64,000 nt of DNA from Chitinophagales bacterium (GCA_040877935.1 JBBDNB010000028.1:1-64000); one strand, 5' to 3'; positions 43,587 through 52,685 are shown, counted from the stretch's first letter. A program made the numbers and translations. The notes: generated by a model not told the origin, from the letters alone.

Positions 43587-43600
43587 ATTAGAATTCTAAT
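43587..43600. other. 14-bp perfect palindrome downstream of HMG-CoA reductase
   Basis: ATTAGAATTCTAAT, just past the HMG-CoA reductase stop on the minus strand. It is too weak and lacks the T-run for an intrinsic terminator. Its role is unknown. Confidence 0.35.
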
Positions 43601-43609
43601 GCAGCTATT

Positions 43610-44944
43610 TTACAATAGTTCGGGCTTATTGCTTCTGATGGTTTCTAAAAAATCACACACATTGCGGTAGCTCACCACATGGTCTTTAAAATACTCTTTT
43701 GCTCTTTTGACCTCACCCATTGTGGCGTCCATACTGTTGAGGATATTCAGCAAATGCATTTTCATATGTCCTTTCTGAATGCCGGTAGTCACCAGGGATC
43801 GCAATGCACCAAAATTATTGGCCAGACCTGCTGTTGCTGCAATCATCATTAATTCAGGGGCTCCGGGATTCCCAAGCATTTCCATTGAGCGCTTTACCAT
43901 GGGGTGTAGATTGGTCAAGCCACCCACCGTGCCGAGTGCCATAGGAACTTCCAGGTAATATTCAAAAATGCCATGCTCCACTTTCATATCGGTTAAACTG
44001 GTGTATTTGCCACTTCTCGCTGCATAAGTATGTCCGCAGGCTTCTACTGCTCGAAAATCATTTCCGGTAGCAAGGACTACTGCATCAATGCCATTAAAAA
44101 TCCCTTTGTTGTGGGTAGTAGCCCGGTGCGGATCGGCTTTGGCTATCATTACTGCTTTGGAAAAACGCTCGGCAATATCTTCAGCTTCCAGTTCATTTTC
44201 AAGCCCTGCCAATTGTTCTACCGGACAGGAAACACTTACACGTACTTTGCATTCGGGCGTATAATTGGAAAGAATAGACATGATTATTCGAATATCCCTC
44301 TCTTCATCTTGCAGATCGGGATAAGTCAAAACCTGTTGTTTTAAAGTGGCTGCAAATTTTTCCAAAACAGAGTTGATAAAATTGGCCCCCATAGAATCAC
44401 AGGTTTCAAAATGTACTTTCAACTGGTGATAACCTTTATCGTGGTCAGTCATATCCACCAACTCAATATCCAAAATTCCTCCTCCCCTCGCTTCCATATT
44501 TCGGGTGAGCGGAGCAGCCTCTTTCAGCAATACAGGTTTTACATCTGTAATGAATTTGCTCAATTTAGCAGTGCTTCCATTCCATATAAAGTGAATCTGC
44601 CCAATTTTTGTAGTACTGATCACTTCTGCTTTAAAACCACCTTTGTCCAGCCAGAATTTGGCACTTTTACAGGCTGCTGCCACTACAGAACTTTCTTCTA
44701 TAACCATTGGTATGCAAAAAAGCTTGCCATTGATCAGAAAGTTTGGGGCAAGTCCATAAGGCATTACAAAATTGCTCACCGTATTTTCACTGAATTCGTC
44801 AAAAAGTTTTTGCTGGGATTTATCAGGATGCCAGTAGCTGCTGTATTCCTGAACTGCAGATTCAGGATCGCTGAAAAATGTATTGGCTGCCCATTCGAGT
44901 TTTGCTTCTTTCGAAAGCTTTGAAAATCCTTTAATTTCTTTCAT
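43610..44944 (-). CDS. mvaA: Hydroxymethylglutaryl-CoA reductase, class II
   Basis: 444 residues. Class II HMG-CoA reductase, which makes mevalonate from HMG-CoA in the biosynthetic direction when it sits with isoprenoid genes. The sequence shows NFVMPYGLAPNFLINGK, ARGGGILDIEL, CDSMGANFIN, THNKGIFNGIDAVVLATGND and the late PMALGTVGGLTNLHPMVKR. It lies 14 bases after the IPP isomerase gene, in the same direction. Cofactor preference (NADH or NADPH) cannot be told. Confidence 0.94.
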   Translation of the reverse strand: MKEIKGFSKLSKEAKLEWAANTFFSDPESAVQEYSSYWHPDKSQQKLFDEFSENTVSNFVMPYGLAPNFLINGKLFCIPMVIEESSVVAAACKSAKFWLDKGGFKAEVISTTKIGQIHFIWNGSTAKLSKFITDVKPVLLKEAAPLTRNMEARGGGILDIELVDMTDHDKGYHQLKVHFETCDSMGANFINSVLEKFAATLKQQVLTYPDLQDEERDIRIIMSILSNYTPECKVRVSVSCPVEQLAGLENELEAEDIAERFSKAVMIAKADPHRATTHNKGIFNGIDAVVLATGNDFRAVEACGHTYAARSGKYTSLTDMKVEHGIFEYYLEVPMALGTVGGLTNLHPMVKRSMEMLGNPGAPELMMIAATAGLANNFGALRSLVTTGIQKGHMKMHLLNILNSMDATMGEVKRAKEYFKDHVVSYRNVCDFLETIRSNKPELL

Positions 44945-44958
44945 TATAACTGTTGTTT

Positions 44959-46014
44959 TTATTTCACTTTTAAAAATGCAGTGGCCACCTTATAAGCATC
45001 CATCTGCTGCTTCACAAATGCTTGAAGCGGTTCATAATTATCTTCCTGTGCATATTTCAGCAGTGCCGATCCCTGGCCATAAACTGCCGGCAATGGACTT
45101 TTATGCACAAAGTAGTAACCGTCTAAAAAATCTTTTACCCCACCGGAAATAATCAGTTTAGAGCATTTTCTTTTGGAGCCTAATTCATGTGTTAATTCGC
45201 TGCACATTTGCAACATATCTTCTGCTGAATGTCCAACACTAACAAGTGGCTCAAATAATTCAGCCTGTTCACCTATTTTTTTCCTGAGCAATTCCACCTT
45301 AGAAAAATTGGTACCTCCATGTGCTGCAAAATCAATGGCTTCTATGGGCAATTGCAATAATGCACGTAGGCTTTCTTTGCCCATTCCCTGCCCTACTTCT
45401 TTTACAATAATGGGATAATCCGCTTTTTCCAGTAAAGCTTTTATTGTTTTAATTGGTGCTTCTGCAATATGATCGCCCTCGGGTTGCAGCCATTCCTGCA
45501 ATGGATTGACATGAATGATCAGGCCATCGGCATCTAATTTCTCTAATAGTGCATCAATCCTGTATGTTTCATTTTCAGTCAGCAGCTGTTCCACCTGTGC
45601 TATTCCCAGGTTGATCAATAGAGCTTGTTCGGTTCCTATTAATGGACGTAGATTGAAATCGTCAAACCTTTCATTGCTGTACAACAAAGAGCGTGTAGAA
45701 CCAAGCCCCATACCAAGACCAAATTCACGACATGCCATTGCCAGGTGTTGATTGATGCGTGCAGCTTTCTCAGTTCCACCAGTCATGCTCGAAATCCACA
45801 GCGGTGCTTTCATCAATTTTCCGGCTATTTTAAATTCAGGTAAAACAGCCTTATCGGGATGGCCGGACAATACCGGTTCATAATAAAAGCGCGGATCTGC
45901 CCCGGAGGAATTTTTCTGCGAAGCAAATGCAAGCTCTATATGATCTTTTTTACGGCCTGCTGCATTGGTATCCGTATTGTTATCTGTTTGAACTGTGAAA
46001 TTTTCCTTTTGCAT
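44959..46014 (-). CDS. fni: Type 2 isopentenyl-diphosphate delta-isomerase
   Basis: 351 residues. FMN-dependent isomerase converting IPP to DMAPP. Motifs: RKKDHIELAF, WISSMTGGTEKAARIN, GLGMGLGSTRSLL, HVNPLQEWLQPEGD, IVKEVGQGMGKESLRALL and ISGGVKDFLDG. It is four bases after the AraC-type regulator gene and 14 before mvaA, so the mevalonate-pathway genes form a single operon with the regulator. Confidence 0.95.
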   Translation of the reverse strand: MQKENFTVQTDNNTDTNAAGRKKDHIELAFASQKNSSGADPRFYYEPVLSGHPDKAVLPEFKIAGKLMKAPLWISSMTGGTEKAARINQHLAMACREFGLGMGLGSTRSLLYSNERFDDFNLRPLIGTEQALLINLGIAQVEQLLTENETYRIDALLEKLDADGLIIHVNPLQEWLQPEGDHIAEAPIKTIKALLEKADYPIIVKEVGQGMGKESLRALLQLPIEAIDFAAHGGTNFSKVELLRKKIGEQAELFEPLVSVGHSAEDMLQMCSELTHELGSKRKCSKLIISGGVKDFLDGYYFVHKSPLPAVYGQGSALLKYAQEDNYEPLQAFVKQQMDAYKVATAFLKVK

Positions 46015-46018
46015 AATA

Positions 46019-47290
46019 CTATTGTTTAGGCATTAATTTTTCGTTTTCATCCAATTGATCATTCTCTTCAGACTTTTTTTTCTCGTTTTCATCATTGCTG
46101 TCTTTTCTCCACTGTGTTGGTGTCTTGCCTGTTACTTCTTTAAAAAGCGTATTGAAAGTCGATTTTGAATTAAACCCACAATCATATGCAATGGCCATAA
46201 TAGTATAATGCGCATATTTTGGGTTCAGCAATCTTTTCTTCACTTCATCCAGGCGATATTGATTGACAAACTCAAAGAAATTCAGCCCCATATGGCTATT
46301 GAAAAGTATGGTCAATTGGTGTTTTGGGATATTTGTTTGTTCTGCCAAATCCTGAAGTGTAAGCATTGGATTCATATAGGGGCGATCACTTTCCATATGC
46401 TCTATTAAATGATCAATCTGTCTTTTTTTAGCTTCCGGAATTTCTTCATCCTCTATTTCAGATGCTTTTGCTTCAACCGGACTATTTTTTATGTTTTTTG
46501 CAATTACCAAATCACTTCTGCCAATTTTGGAAATCCTGAAAACTTTATCTACCAGATCACTGAGCATATTTCTGATGCCGTAATAATTTCCCTTGCTATA
46601 ACTTATGTTTAATGCCCGCTGATTGACGCCAAAGTAGCTTACTGAAAAAGAGAAGATCACAAGCCCGAGGCTGCTGATAAACTGCAAATTATAATTTGAA
46701 GCTTCATCGGGAATACTGATGAGCATATAGAAAAAATAGAGTACGAAAGTCACTACAGAGATAATTGCTACATAATTGAGCCAGAACAAGCGGTTTGAGG
46801 AAGTGTCATAGGAGAAAAACTGAAAGCGGATTTTCTGACGGTATTTTCTCAACTGAATAAATACCAGCGATGAATAAACCAGTATAGAAATCAGGAAAAG
46901 TAAATTCAGCGATATCCCATAATCCAGGTCGGATATACGATTGTCAATGTTTTTAATCACCAGGAAATAAACAGTAAGAAATATAAAAGGAATGAAATGC
47001 ACATAATCCTTTGCTGCCATTTTAGTATCCTCACTGATCAGGTATTTGGAATAGAGGTATAGAAAAGGGCCAAAAGTAAGCGGAATCAAAGCATCTGAGA
47101 AATTGATGTCAAAAAATGGTTTGTGCCTGATTCCATTGGCTACCAGCCAAAACCGCAATGCGATGATCAGCAACCAAAAGACCATAATGCGGTCGGGCAA
47201 CAGTACAGGCCGCTTGGTAAACAGCAAAAACACTGCAAAAATAGCTTGGCTTAAGCCCACATAACACAATATGACCAGATCGTCTGCCAA
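46019..47290 (-). CDS. Membrane-anchored AraC-type regulator in the mevalonate operon
   Basis: 423 residues. The first 235 or so form about seven TM helices (LCYVGLSQAIFAVFLLF, FIPFIFLTVYFLVI, LNLLFLISILVYSSLVFI, VAIISVVTFVLYFFYMLI). After a linker an AraC helix-turn-helix (about 300-400) follows: TLQDLAEQTNIPKHQLTILF and TIMAIAYDCGFNSKSTFNTL, ending VTGKTPTQWRK. It probably binds DNA while embedded in the inner membrane and could sense a membrane lipid. The start is TTG immediately after the DUF2147 stop; the next ATG is 34 codons in. Control of the linked isoprenoid genes is inferred. Confidence 0.85.
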   Translation of the reverse strand: MADDLVILCYVGLSQAIFAVFLLFTKRPVLLPDRIMVFWLLIIALRFWLVANGIRHKPFFDINFSDALIPLTFGPFLYLYSKYLISEDTKMAAKDYVHFIPFIFLTVYFLVIKNIDNRISDLDYGISLNLLFLISILVYSSLVFIQLRKYRQKIRFQFFSYDTSSNRLFWLNYVAIISVVTFVLYFFYMLISIPDEASNYNLQFISSLGLVIFSFSVSYFGVNQRALNISYSKGNYYGIRNMLSDLVDKVFRISKIGRSDLVIAKNIKNSPVEAKASEIEDEEIPEAKKRQIDHLIEHMESDRPYMNPMLTLQDLAEQTNIPKHQLTILFNSHMGLNFFEFVNQYRLDEVKKRLLNPKYAHYTIMAIAYDCGFNSKSTFNTLFKEVTGKTPTQWRKDSNDENEKKKSEENDQLDENEKLMPKQ

Positions 47291-47746
47291 TTATTTTTCT
47301 TTTATTTTTTGCCAAAGTGTTGCACTGCCCAAAAAGCGGAAATACGACCAATAGCCTTTGATGTAAAGGTTTTCGTCTTCATCCATATTCATTATAGCAT
47401 TGTAGGTGTTGCCGTTTTGATAATTGTACAAAGTCCCACCTGTCCACTTTTTGGAATTTTCCTTGTATTTCAAACCATAGAGATAATCGATGCCGATGAT
47501 TTTTCTTGCCCGCATGGAGGCATCAGTGTTGTAGATATCTCTTTTCTTATCGCCATAGCGATCAAGACTGTCTTCAATAGCTACAATACGCGCATGCCAC
47601 AGATCATTTTTTTCATAAAACTCTATGACCATGGATTCTTCTTCATTCTGCCAGTGTCCTTCCAGTAGTTCCTCTGCCGGCTGTGACAATGCTGTAGAAC
47701 TCAGAATAAAAATGTAGAAAAATACTTGTGTAAGAAGCTTTAACAT
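47291..47746 (-). CDS. DUF2147 family secreted protein
   Basis: 151 residues. A signal peptide (QVFFYIFILSSTALSQP) is followed by a beta-rich DUF2147 domain: EGHWQNEEESMVIEFYEKND, then GGTLYNYQNGNTYNAIM and NLYIKGYWSYFRFLGSATLW. Family members are small periplasmic, probably lipid-binding proteins of unknown role. It is the first gene of the unit that continues with the membrane AraC regulator, fni and mvaA. Confidence 0.85.
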   Translation of the reverse strand: MLKLLTQVFFYIFILSSTALSQPAEELLEGHWQNEEESMVIEFYEKNDLWHARIVAIEDSLDRYGDKKRDIYNTDASMRARKIIGIDYLYGLKYKENSKKWTGGTLYNYQNGNTYNAIMNMDEDENLYIKGYWSYFRFLGSATLWQKIKEK

Positions 47747-47768
47747 AATTCAGATACGCTTTATAACG

Positions 47769-47776
47769 CAAAGATA
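47769..47776 (-). promoter_or_regulatory. Candidate -7 box of the DUF2147-regulator-fni-mvaA operon
   Basis: On the minus strand TATCTTTG matches TAnnTTTG 22 bases before the DUF2147 start. It lies in the 95-base gap after the polyprenyl synthase gene and marks the start of a separate transcription unit. Confidence 0.5.
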
Positions 47777-47841
47777 CTTTTATAATAATTTGGAACTATC
47801 GTGCCGCTTTTAAATAAATTACTTTCAATCCCAACTCCCAA

Positions 47842-48837
47842 CTAATACTTTCTATTGTAAACACTTTCGGCAAGCCCAAATAAAGCCTGCTTGTTTTCAA
47901 GATCAAGTGAAACACCTTCTAAAGCAGTTACAGCACGATTGTAATAATTTTCCATTTCTGATTCCACAGCAGATTTAGCACCAGATAGTTCAAATATTTC
48001 CAGTGTCTGCTTTACTTTTTGCTCAGCATCATCTGAATTTTCCAGCTGCATTAAAATTTCCCTGTCGGCTTTATCAGCTCTGTGCTGCGCTTCAATTAGC
48101 AAAAGTGTCTTTTTATTGCGCAAAATGTCTCCGCCTCTCTTCTTTCCAAAGCTTTCCATATCGCCAAAAGCATCTAAATAATCGTCTTTCAACTGAAAGG
48201 AAATGCCCAGGTTGAGTCCAAAATCATAAATCTTGCGAATGTTTTCAGAACTTGCACCCGCAACAATAGCCCCCATAGCAGCCGAAGCCGCCAATAGCAC
48301 AGAAGTTTTCCAGGCAATCATTTTCAAATATTCCTGCTTAGTGACCTGCTTTCGGGTTTCAAAATCCATATCCATGCTTTGGCCTTCAATCACCTGAATG
48401 GTAACTTCATTAAATTGTCCTATAAGTTGCCTGTAAGTATAGCCCTCATACTTTAAAAGCGACTGAAATGCCAGGGATGTCAAAAGATTTCCGGCATTAA
48501 TGGCCGTATTTATTCCATAGCGTAAATGCGTTGCTTCAACTCCTCTTCTCACATCTGCTGCATCCATAATATCGTCATGGATAAGCGTAGAATTGTGGTA
48601 CAATTCCACGGCCATAGCTGCGGGGATCAGGTTTTGGGCCTCTGCACCAAACATTTGCCCACAGTGCATTAGCAACATCGGGCGAATGCGTTTGCCTCCT
48701 GTACTGAGTATATGATTGGCCGCACCAGTCAATTCTTCAGAAGCTGCATTGATCTTGTTTTTTTCAAGTTGAATTTCGAAAAGCTCCAACAGCTTCGCAC
48801 TACTGAGTGCTTTTTGTTCTTTCAATAATGTATCCAT
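47842..48837 (-). CDS. Polyprenyl diphosphate synthase (short-chain, FPP/GGPP type)
   Basis: 331 residues from the ATG at 48837; an upstream ATG at 48909 would overlap the squalene epoxidase gene. It has both Asp-rich motifs: LIHDDIMDAADVRRG and FQLKDDYLDAFGD, and the KTSVLLAASAAMGAIVAG stretch. These enzymes condense IPP with DMAPP or longer allylic diphosphates. Its neighbours suggest farnesyl diphosphate supply for squalene, though a GGPP or longer product cannot be ruled out. It starts four bases after squalene epoxidase. Confidence 0.92.
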   Translation of the reverse strand: MDTLLKEQKALSSAKLLELFEIQLEKNKINAASEELTGAANHILSTGGKRIRPMLLMHCGQMFGAEAQNLIPAAMAVELYHNSTLIHDDIMDAADVRRGVEATHLRYGINTAINAGNLLTSLAFQSLLKYEGYTYRQLIGQFNEVTIQVIEGQSMDMDFETRKQVTKQEYLKMIAWKTSVLLAASAAMGAIVAGASSENIRKIYDFGLNLGISFQLKDDYLDAFGDMESFGKKRGGDILRNKKTLLLIEAQHRADKADREILMQLENSDDAEQKVKQTLEIFELSGAKSAVESEMENYYNRAVTALEGVSLDLENKQALFGLAESVYNRKY

Positions 48838-48841
48838 GTTC

Positions 48842-50281
48842 TTATTTTTTTCGGTTGAATTTATCAGCAATATTAAATGCCGTCCGCATAAACAAACCCT
48901 GATCTTCATTTAGAATCAGGGGAGAAAGTATGCCACTTGCCCTGCCGAGCATTTTCCCTGCACTGCTAAAGCCTTTGGCAATTCCCCTTTGTTTTATTTG
49001 CCGGGATGCTCCGTAAAGCGCCACTGCAAAAAAATGGCGGAGCAAAACCTGTTGATCACGATTGAGGCCGGCAAGCAAACCAAGCGGTTCTTCTGCATAA
49101 AGCCCTCCTCTTTTTAAATAATCAAAACAAGCTGTTGCCAATTCGGGATCAGAAAACACCTGGTTAAGTGCATCAGCAAGGATATTAATGCTTGCATTTT
49201 CCTTGCGCTGTTGATAATATCCCGCAATCAAATTTCCGGGTGTCTTAGGCTCCCCATTTTCACGTATTTTAATTAAAATATTGCCCAAATTCCGGGCATC
49301 TGTAAGCCCGGCTGTCATGCCCCCGCCTGTTAACGGATTGCGCATATTCAAGGCATCTCCGAGCAATACGAGTCCTTCTTTTTGCTGTACTTTTCCGGGC
49401 AACATATGGCTGGGCATCATCTGAAAATCAGCTTTTTCTACTGCTCTGTCGAATGCGGAATACATATGCCCCGGCAATTGTGTCATAATATTCTCATAGA
49501 GCCATTCTTTCATAGCTGCACTTTTCAGTGCTGGCCCTTTGTCCTTTCTTTCAATCAAAAGCCGGATGGTATTTGTAGCAGTAGGGTATGCCAGAAATTT
49601 TGCTTTTTGATCAATAAAAACATGCCCGTAATTTGAAAAAGGCAGGGTGGTATCGTGCAGCAGCATTCCAATAAAAAAACCTGTAACTTTTGGCTGACAC
49701 AAATGCAGCTCTTTTCTCAAAACTGAAAAGAAACCATCGCTGATCACAGTATATGCAGCAGTAATTTTGTTGGATTGAGTTACATTGTTAGACTTGATGC
49801 GCACTCCTGTTGCTTTGTTTCCCTCATAGCAAATTTGCTCTGCTTTAGCCTCAAATATTTTTACATTATGAATGCCTGAAACTTCTGCTCTAAGTGCTTC
49901 CAACAAATACTTGTTGCGCAGACCATAGCCTTTGGGCATTCCGTCTTTTTCAGGATAATTCAGCAACAGATGATCCCCTTTGTGGAAAACAGCATAACCA
50001 TTGACAGGCTGTGCATCAATATTTTCCAGCACAGAAGACAAGCCCATCAATTCAAGCTGCCGTACACCATCGGGCTGCAAGAGTTCACCAACAATCCTGT
50101 CCGGTGCTTCCCACTGTTTTTCTACCAATGCAATTTTCAAACCTTTTCTACCGAGATAAGCGGCAAGTGCAGCTCCGGTAACCCCGGCACCGATTATACA
50201 AAGGTCAAAATGATCTTTTACTGCCGAAACAGGATTGAAAATTCCTGAAATCGGTTTTTTATCAAAAACTACAGTTCCCAT
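48842..50281 (-). CDS. Squalene epoxidase (squalene monooxygenase)
   Basis: 479 residues. It matches eukaryotic ERG1/SQLE along its length: the FAD-binding GAGVTGAALAAYLGRKG, then APDRIVGELLQPDGVRQLEL, NIDAQPVNGY, the FAD ribityl site LLGDALNMRNPLTGGGMTAG and the C-terminal block LGLLAGLNRDQQVLLRHFFA. It should convert squalene to 2,3-oxidosqualene with O2 and FAD. It begins four bases after squalene synthase and four bases before the polyprenyl synthase gene, so the three are one operon. Squalene epoxidases are rare in bacteria and mark sterol synthesis. An oxidosqualene cyclase is not in the window. Confidence 0.92.
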   Translation of the reverse strand: MGTVVFDKKPISGIFNPVSAVKDHFDLCIIGAGVTGAALAAYLGRKGLKIALVEKQWEAPDRIVGELLQPDGVRQLELMGLSSVLENIDAQPVNGYAVFHKGDHLLLNYPEKDGMPKGYGLRNKYLLEALRAEVSGIHNVKIFEAKAEQICYEGNKATGVRIKSNNVTQSNKITAAYTVISDGFFSVLRKELHLCQPKVTGFFIGMLLHDTTLPFSNYGHVFIDQKAKFLAYPTATNTIRLLIERKDKGPALKSAAMKEWLYENIMTQLPGHMYSAFDRAVEKADFQMMPSHMLPGKVQQKEGLVLLGDALNMRNPLTGGGMTAGLTDARNLGNILIKIRENGEPKTPGNLIAGYYQQRKENASINILADALNQVFSDPELATACFDYLKRGGLYAEEPLGLLAGLNRDQQVLLRHFFAVALYGASRQIKQRGIAKGFSSAGKMLGRASGILSPLILNEDQGLFMRTAFNIADKFNRKK

Positions 50282-50285
50282 AATT

Positions 50286-51398
50286 TCAGGCCACTAAAGC
50301 AGCCTTATTTTTTTCAGCAATCCTTTTCAAGACTACTTTCAATGACTGGTCAATTGCGGTCTCCCCGTTTATTTCCCACTGATCTAAAATTGATGCACAC
50401 AGGCTGAGGAAGCTTTGCATATCATTGCAATCGAGAAATACTTTAGTGCTTTCCTTTTTGCTGATTTTCACATTTTCAGTAAAAACCAATGGGTTGTTGT
50501 ACAATTTTTTCAGTGTGGCCAATGCCATTACCTGTGGAATGGCACAAAAACGAAATACAGATTTATCCTGCAAAAGCTCCATATAATCAATACATTCATT
50601 GAAATGCTCCAGTGCATTCAGGATCATTTCGTTCAGGCACATAAGTGCTTCGGGGCTTTCCGGTTTTGCCTGCAGTTCCGATGGCGCATTGCAGTATTTT
50701 TCCCAGATTTCTTCCGGCCAGAAAAAGCGGCCTGAATCCAGGTCTTCGGCAAAATCCCTGGTAATATTGGTTTTCTGAAGAAACAGCCCCATTGCATTGG
50801 ATTTTTCCCACTTATCTACCAATTCCTTACTTTCAGTTCCCGAGGCTACAAAAAGCTCCGATAAGCCCATACCGACCAATCCGGCCACATAATGACAATA
50901 TTCATTGTAATCGTGCTTGCTTTCTACCGGTGTCTGACTGTAATAGGCCATGCCCTGCCCCATTTTTGAGGCTATTTCATGAATGGTATTTCTGTAGGGT
51001 TCTGGCAATTGATTGTACATTTTAGCTACCAGGCCGTAGTTTTCGAGAAGATTTCTGTAATCGGGATGATCACCAATATTTTGGAGTGAAAAACTTTCAT
51101 CCCCCAAGTGCTTGTGGAATGCATGCAAGTACTTCAAGCGAATGCTAAGCGGGATTTCAAGATCATCTTCTATGCTGTCAAGCGCCCTGAGCGAAAGGTA
51201 AAAGACACAAACACCATCCCGTAATTCCGGTCTTAATTCACGTATGACTACAGCAAATGAACGGGACACTTTTTCAAGGGTCTCATAGCAATACTGCTCT
51301 GCTTCATTTTTGCTGATTGTATTTGGGAGTATGCTGCTTTTGGCGTATTTGCCAATTTGGCGAACGCGCTCTTTATACTTTAGGATTGAATTTGACAT
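50286..51398 (-). CDS. Squalene synthase, eukaryote-like
   Basis: 370 residues from ATG 51398 (another ATG at 51422 is possible). It joins two farnesyl diphosphates to squalene. The sequence follows the ERG9 family, not the bacterial HpnCDE set: VSRSFAVVIREL, FYLSLRALDSIEDD (first Asp-rich motif), YCHYVAGLVGMGLSELF, GLFLQKTNITRDFAED (second Asp-rich motif), FFWPEEIWEKY and FCAIPQVMALATL. The C-terminal TM helix of eukaryotic enzymes is missing. The pairing with squalene epoxidase supports synthesis of oxidosqualene. Confidence 0.94.
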   Translation of the reverse strand: MSNSILKYKERVRQIGKYAKSSILPNTISKNEAEQYCYETLEKVSRSFAVVIRELRPELRDGVCVFYLSLRALDSIEDDLEIPLSIRLKYLHAFHKHLGDESFSLQNIGDHPDYRNLLENYGLVAKMYNQLPEPYRNTIHEIASKMGQGMAYYSQTPVESKHDYNEYCHYVAGLVGMGLSELFVASGTESKELVDKWEKSNAMGLFLQKTNITRDFAEDLDSGRFFWPEEIWEKYCNAPSELQAKPESPEALMCLNEMILNALEHFNECIDYMELLQDKSVFRFCAIPQVMALATLKKLYNNPLVFTENVKISKKESTKVFLDCNDMQSFLSLCASILDQWEINGETAIDQSLKVVLKRIAEKNKAALVA

Positions 51399-51664
51399 AA
51401 TACTTAGCTTTTGATTGTTCATTAGCTAAAGTAAGTGTCAACAAGAGGCGTAGTGGCTGCTTAAACAAAAAAAAGTGACTTATAGTAGCAAAAGGAAGTA
51501 TTTGATTGATTATCAGAAAGTTAACGAAGTTCGTTTAAAACAATCAAGCGTTTGAATGAATCAATTTTTAGTCAAGCTGAACTTCAATGCTGTGGATAAC
51601 CATAAATCTGGGATTTGTAGTAAAAAGTTTATCACAAAAAAACATTTTAAAATCTATGTTTACC

Positions 51665-52522
51665 TTAAGAAAATCGGATTCTCAAATAGGTTTTCAATTT
51701 TTGCAGAAGTTCTTCACTTTGTTTTTCAGCTTCATCAGCTACAACTAAATAATTGTTTAGAATATCCAATGCTTCGGATACACCTCCTGCCTCATCCATT
51801 TTTCTGAGTGCTTTGGAAAAACGATCGGGGTCGTGGTCAAAGAGGCATTGAATAAAGACATATTTCTCACTCAGGTCGATCAATTCTCTCAGGGGTTTGG
51901 CTTGTTTGAATTTCAGGCCAATGCCATAATCTTCATCCAATTCAACTTCTTCCTCAGTTTGTTTTCCATTATTACTGCCATGCACTTTTTCAGTTTTAGA
52001 ATCTGGGTCTTTTTCTGCTTCAAGAGGCTTTTCAGTGGCTGTTTTAACTTCATTTTCTGCCGCACTTTTTTCCGCTTTATCAACTGCTTTATCAGGAGTT
52101 TTTTCTGGTTCAGGAGTAGCTGTTTCTTCTTTATTTGCTTGCTTTTCTTTTTCGTCCGGTACTTGTGTGGGCTCTTTAGAGAAGAGCTCTGCTGTCTTTT
52201 CTTTTTCAGTTATTGGAGGTGCTGATCTTTCTGCTTCAGGTCCTGCTATCTTTTCACTTTCGCTACTTTTGTCAGGTGCAGTTTCCCGTTTTTGGCTTAT
52301 TGATTCCTGTTTATCAATTACCGTTTGCTTTTGCCCTGGTTCATTTTCATTTTTTGAAAAATGCTCCAGTAAATCTGTGCCATTACTTTCAATTTCCTGT
52401 GCAAGACCATTGGAATAGGCTTTCAGTAAATCCAGTTCAACAGGAAGTATAGCTTCACCCGCATCTATTTTGGCAAATAAGTACTGTATTTTTTCTTTTA
52501 GTGTCTGAAATTCACGAGACAT
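51665..52522 (-). CDS. Acidic linker protein with conserved C-terminal domain
   Basis: 285 residues from the ATG at 52522; an in-frame TTG at 52549 is less likely. A short N-terminal helical part (LKEKIQYLFAKIDAGEAILP) is followed by about 140 low-complexity residues rich in Glu, Lys and Pro (ESEKIAGPEAERSAPPITEK). The C-terminal domain (about 205-285) has RELIDLSEKYVFIQCLFDHD and FSKALRKMDEAGGVSEALDI. Many Bacteroidota have a protein with this C-terminal module, but I do not know its function. No signal peptide is present; it is probably cytoplasmic. Confidence 0.7.
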   Translation of the reverse strand: MSREFQTLKEKIQYLFAKIDAGEAILPVELDLLKAYSNGLAQEIESNGTDLLEHFSKNENEPGQKQTVIDKQESISQKRETAPDKSSESEKIAGPEAERSAPPITEKEKTAELFSKEPTQVPDEKEKQANKEETATPEPEKTPDKAVDKAEKSAAENEVKTATEKPLEAEKDPDSKTEKVHGSNNGKQTEEEVELDEDYGIGLKFKQAKPLRELIDLSEKYVFIQCLFDHDPDRFSKALRKMDEAGGVSEALDILNNYLVVADEAEKQSEELLQKLKTYLRIRFS

Positions 52523-52637
52523 AATAATTCGATTTTTAAACTCCTTCAAAGATAAATCTAAAGCTTTAATAACAAGAATATGAGTGCTTTTATTTCATGT
52601 GTTTATATTTATCTTATATGGTCACATGGAACCTTTG

Positions 52638-52685
52638 ATGTTAAAAATAATCATTAACATACAAGATAATGATTATTTTTAACAT
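52638..52685. other. 19-bp perfect inverted repeat between divergent genes
   Basis: ATGTTAAAAATAATCATTA (52638-52656) pairs fully with its complement at 52667-52685 across a 10-nt loop. It lies in the 315-base divergent region between the acidic protein and the first T9SS-secreted protein. It could be an operator for either gene, or a terminator for neither, since there are genes on both sides reading away. No other feature is seen in this region. Confidence 0.75.

Noticed and set aside
44411-44923. 170-residue open frame antisense to HMG-CoA reductase
   Set aside because: It is a shadow of the well-supported mvaA gene; the translation has no signal, domain or sensible composition.
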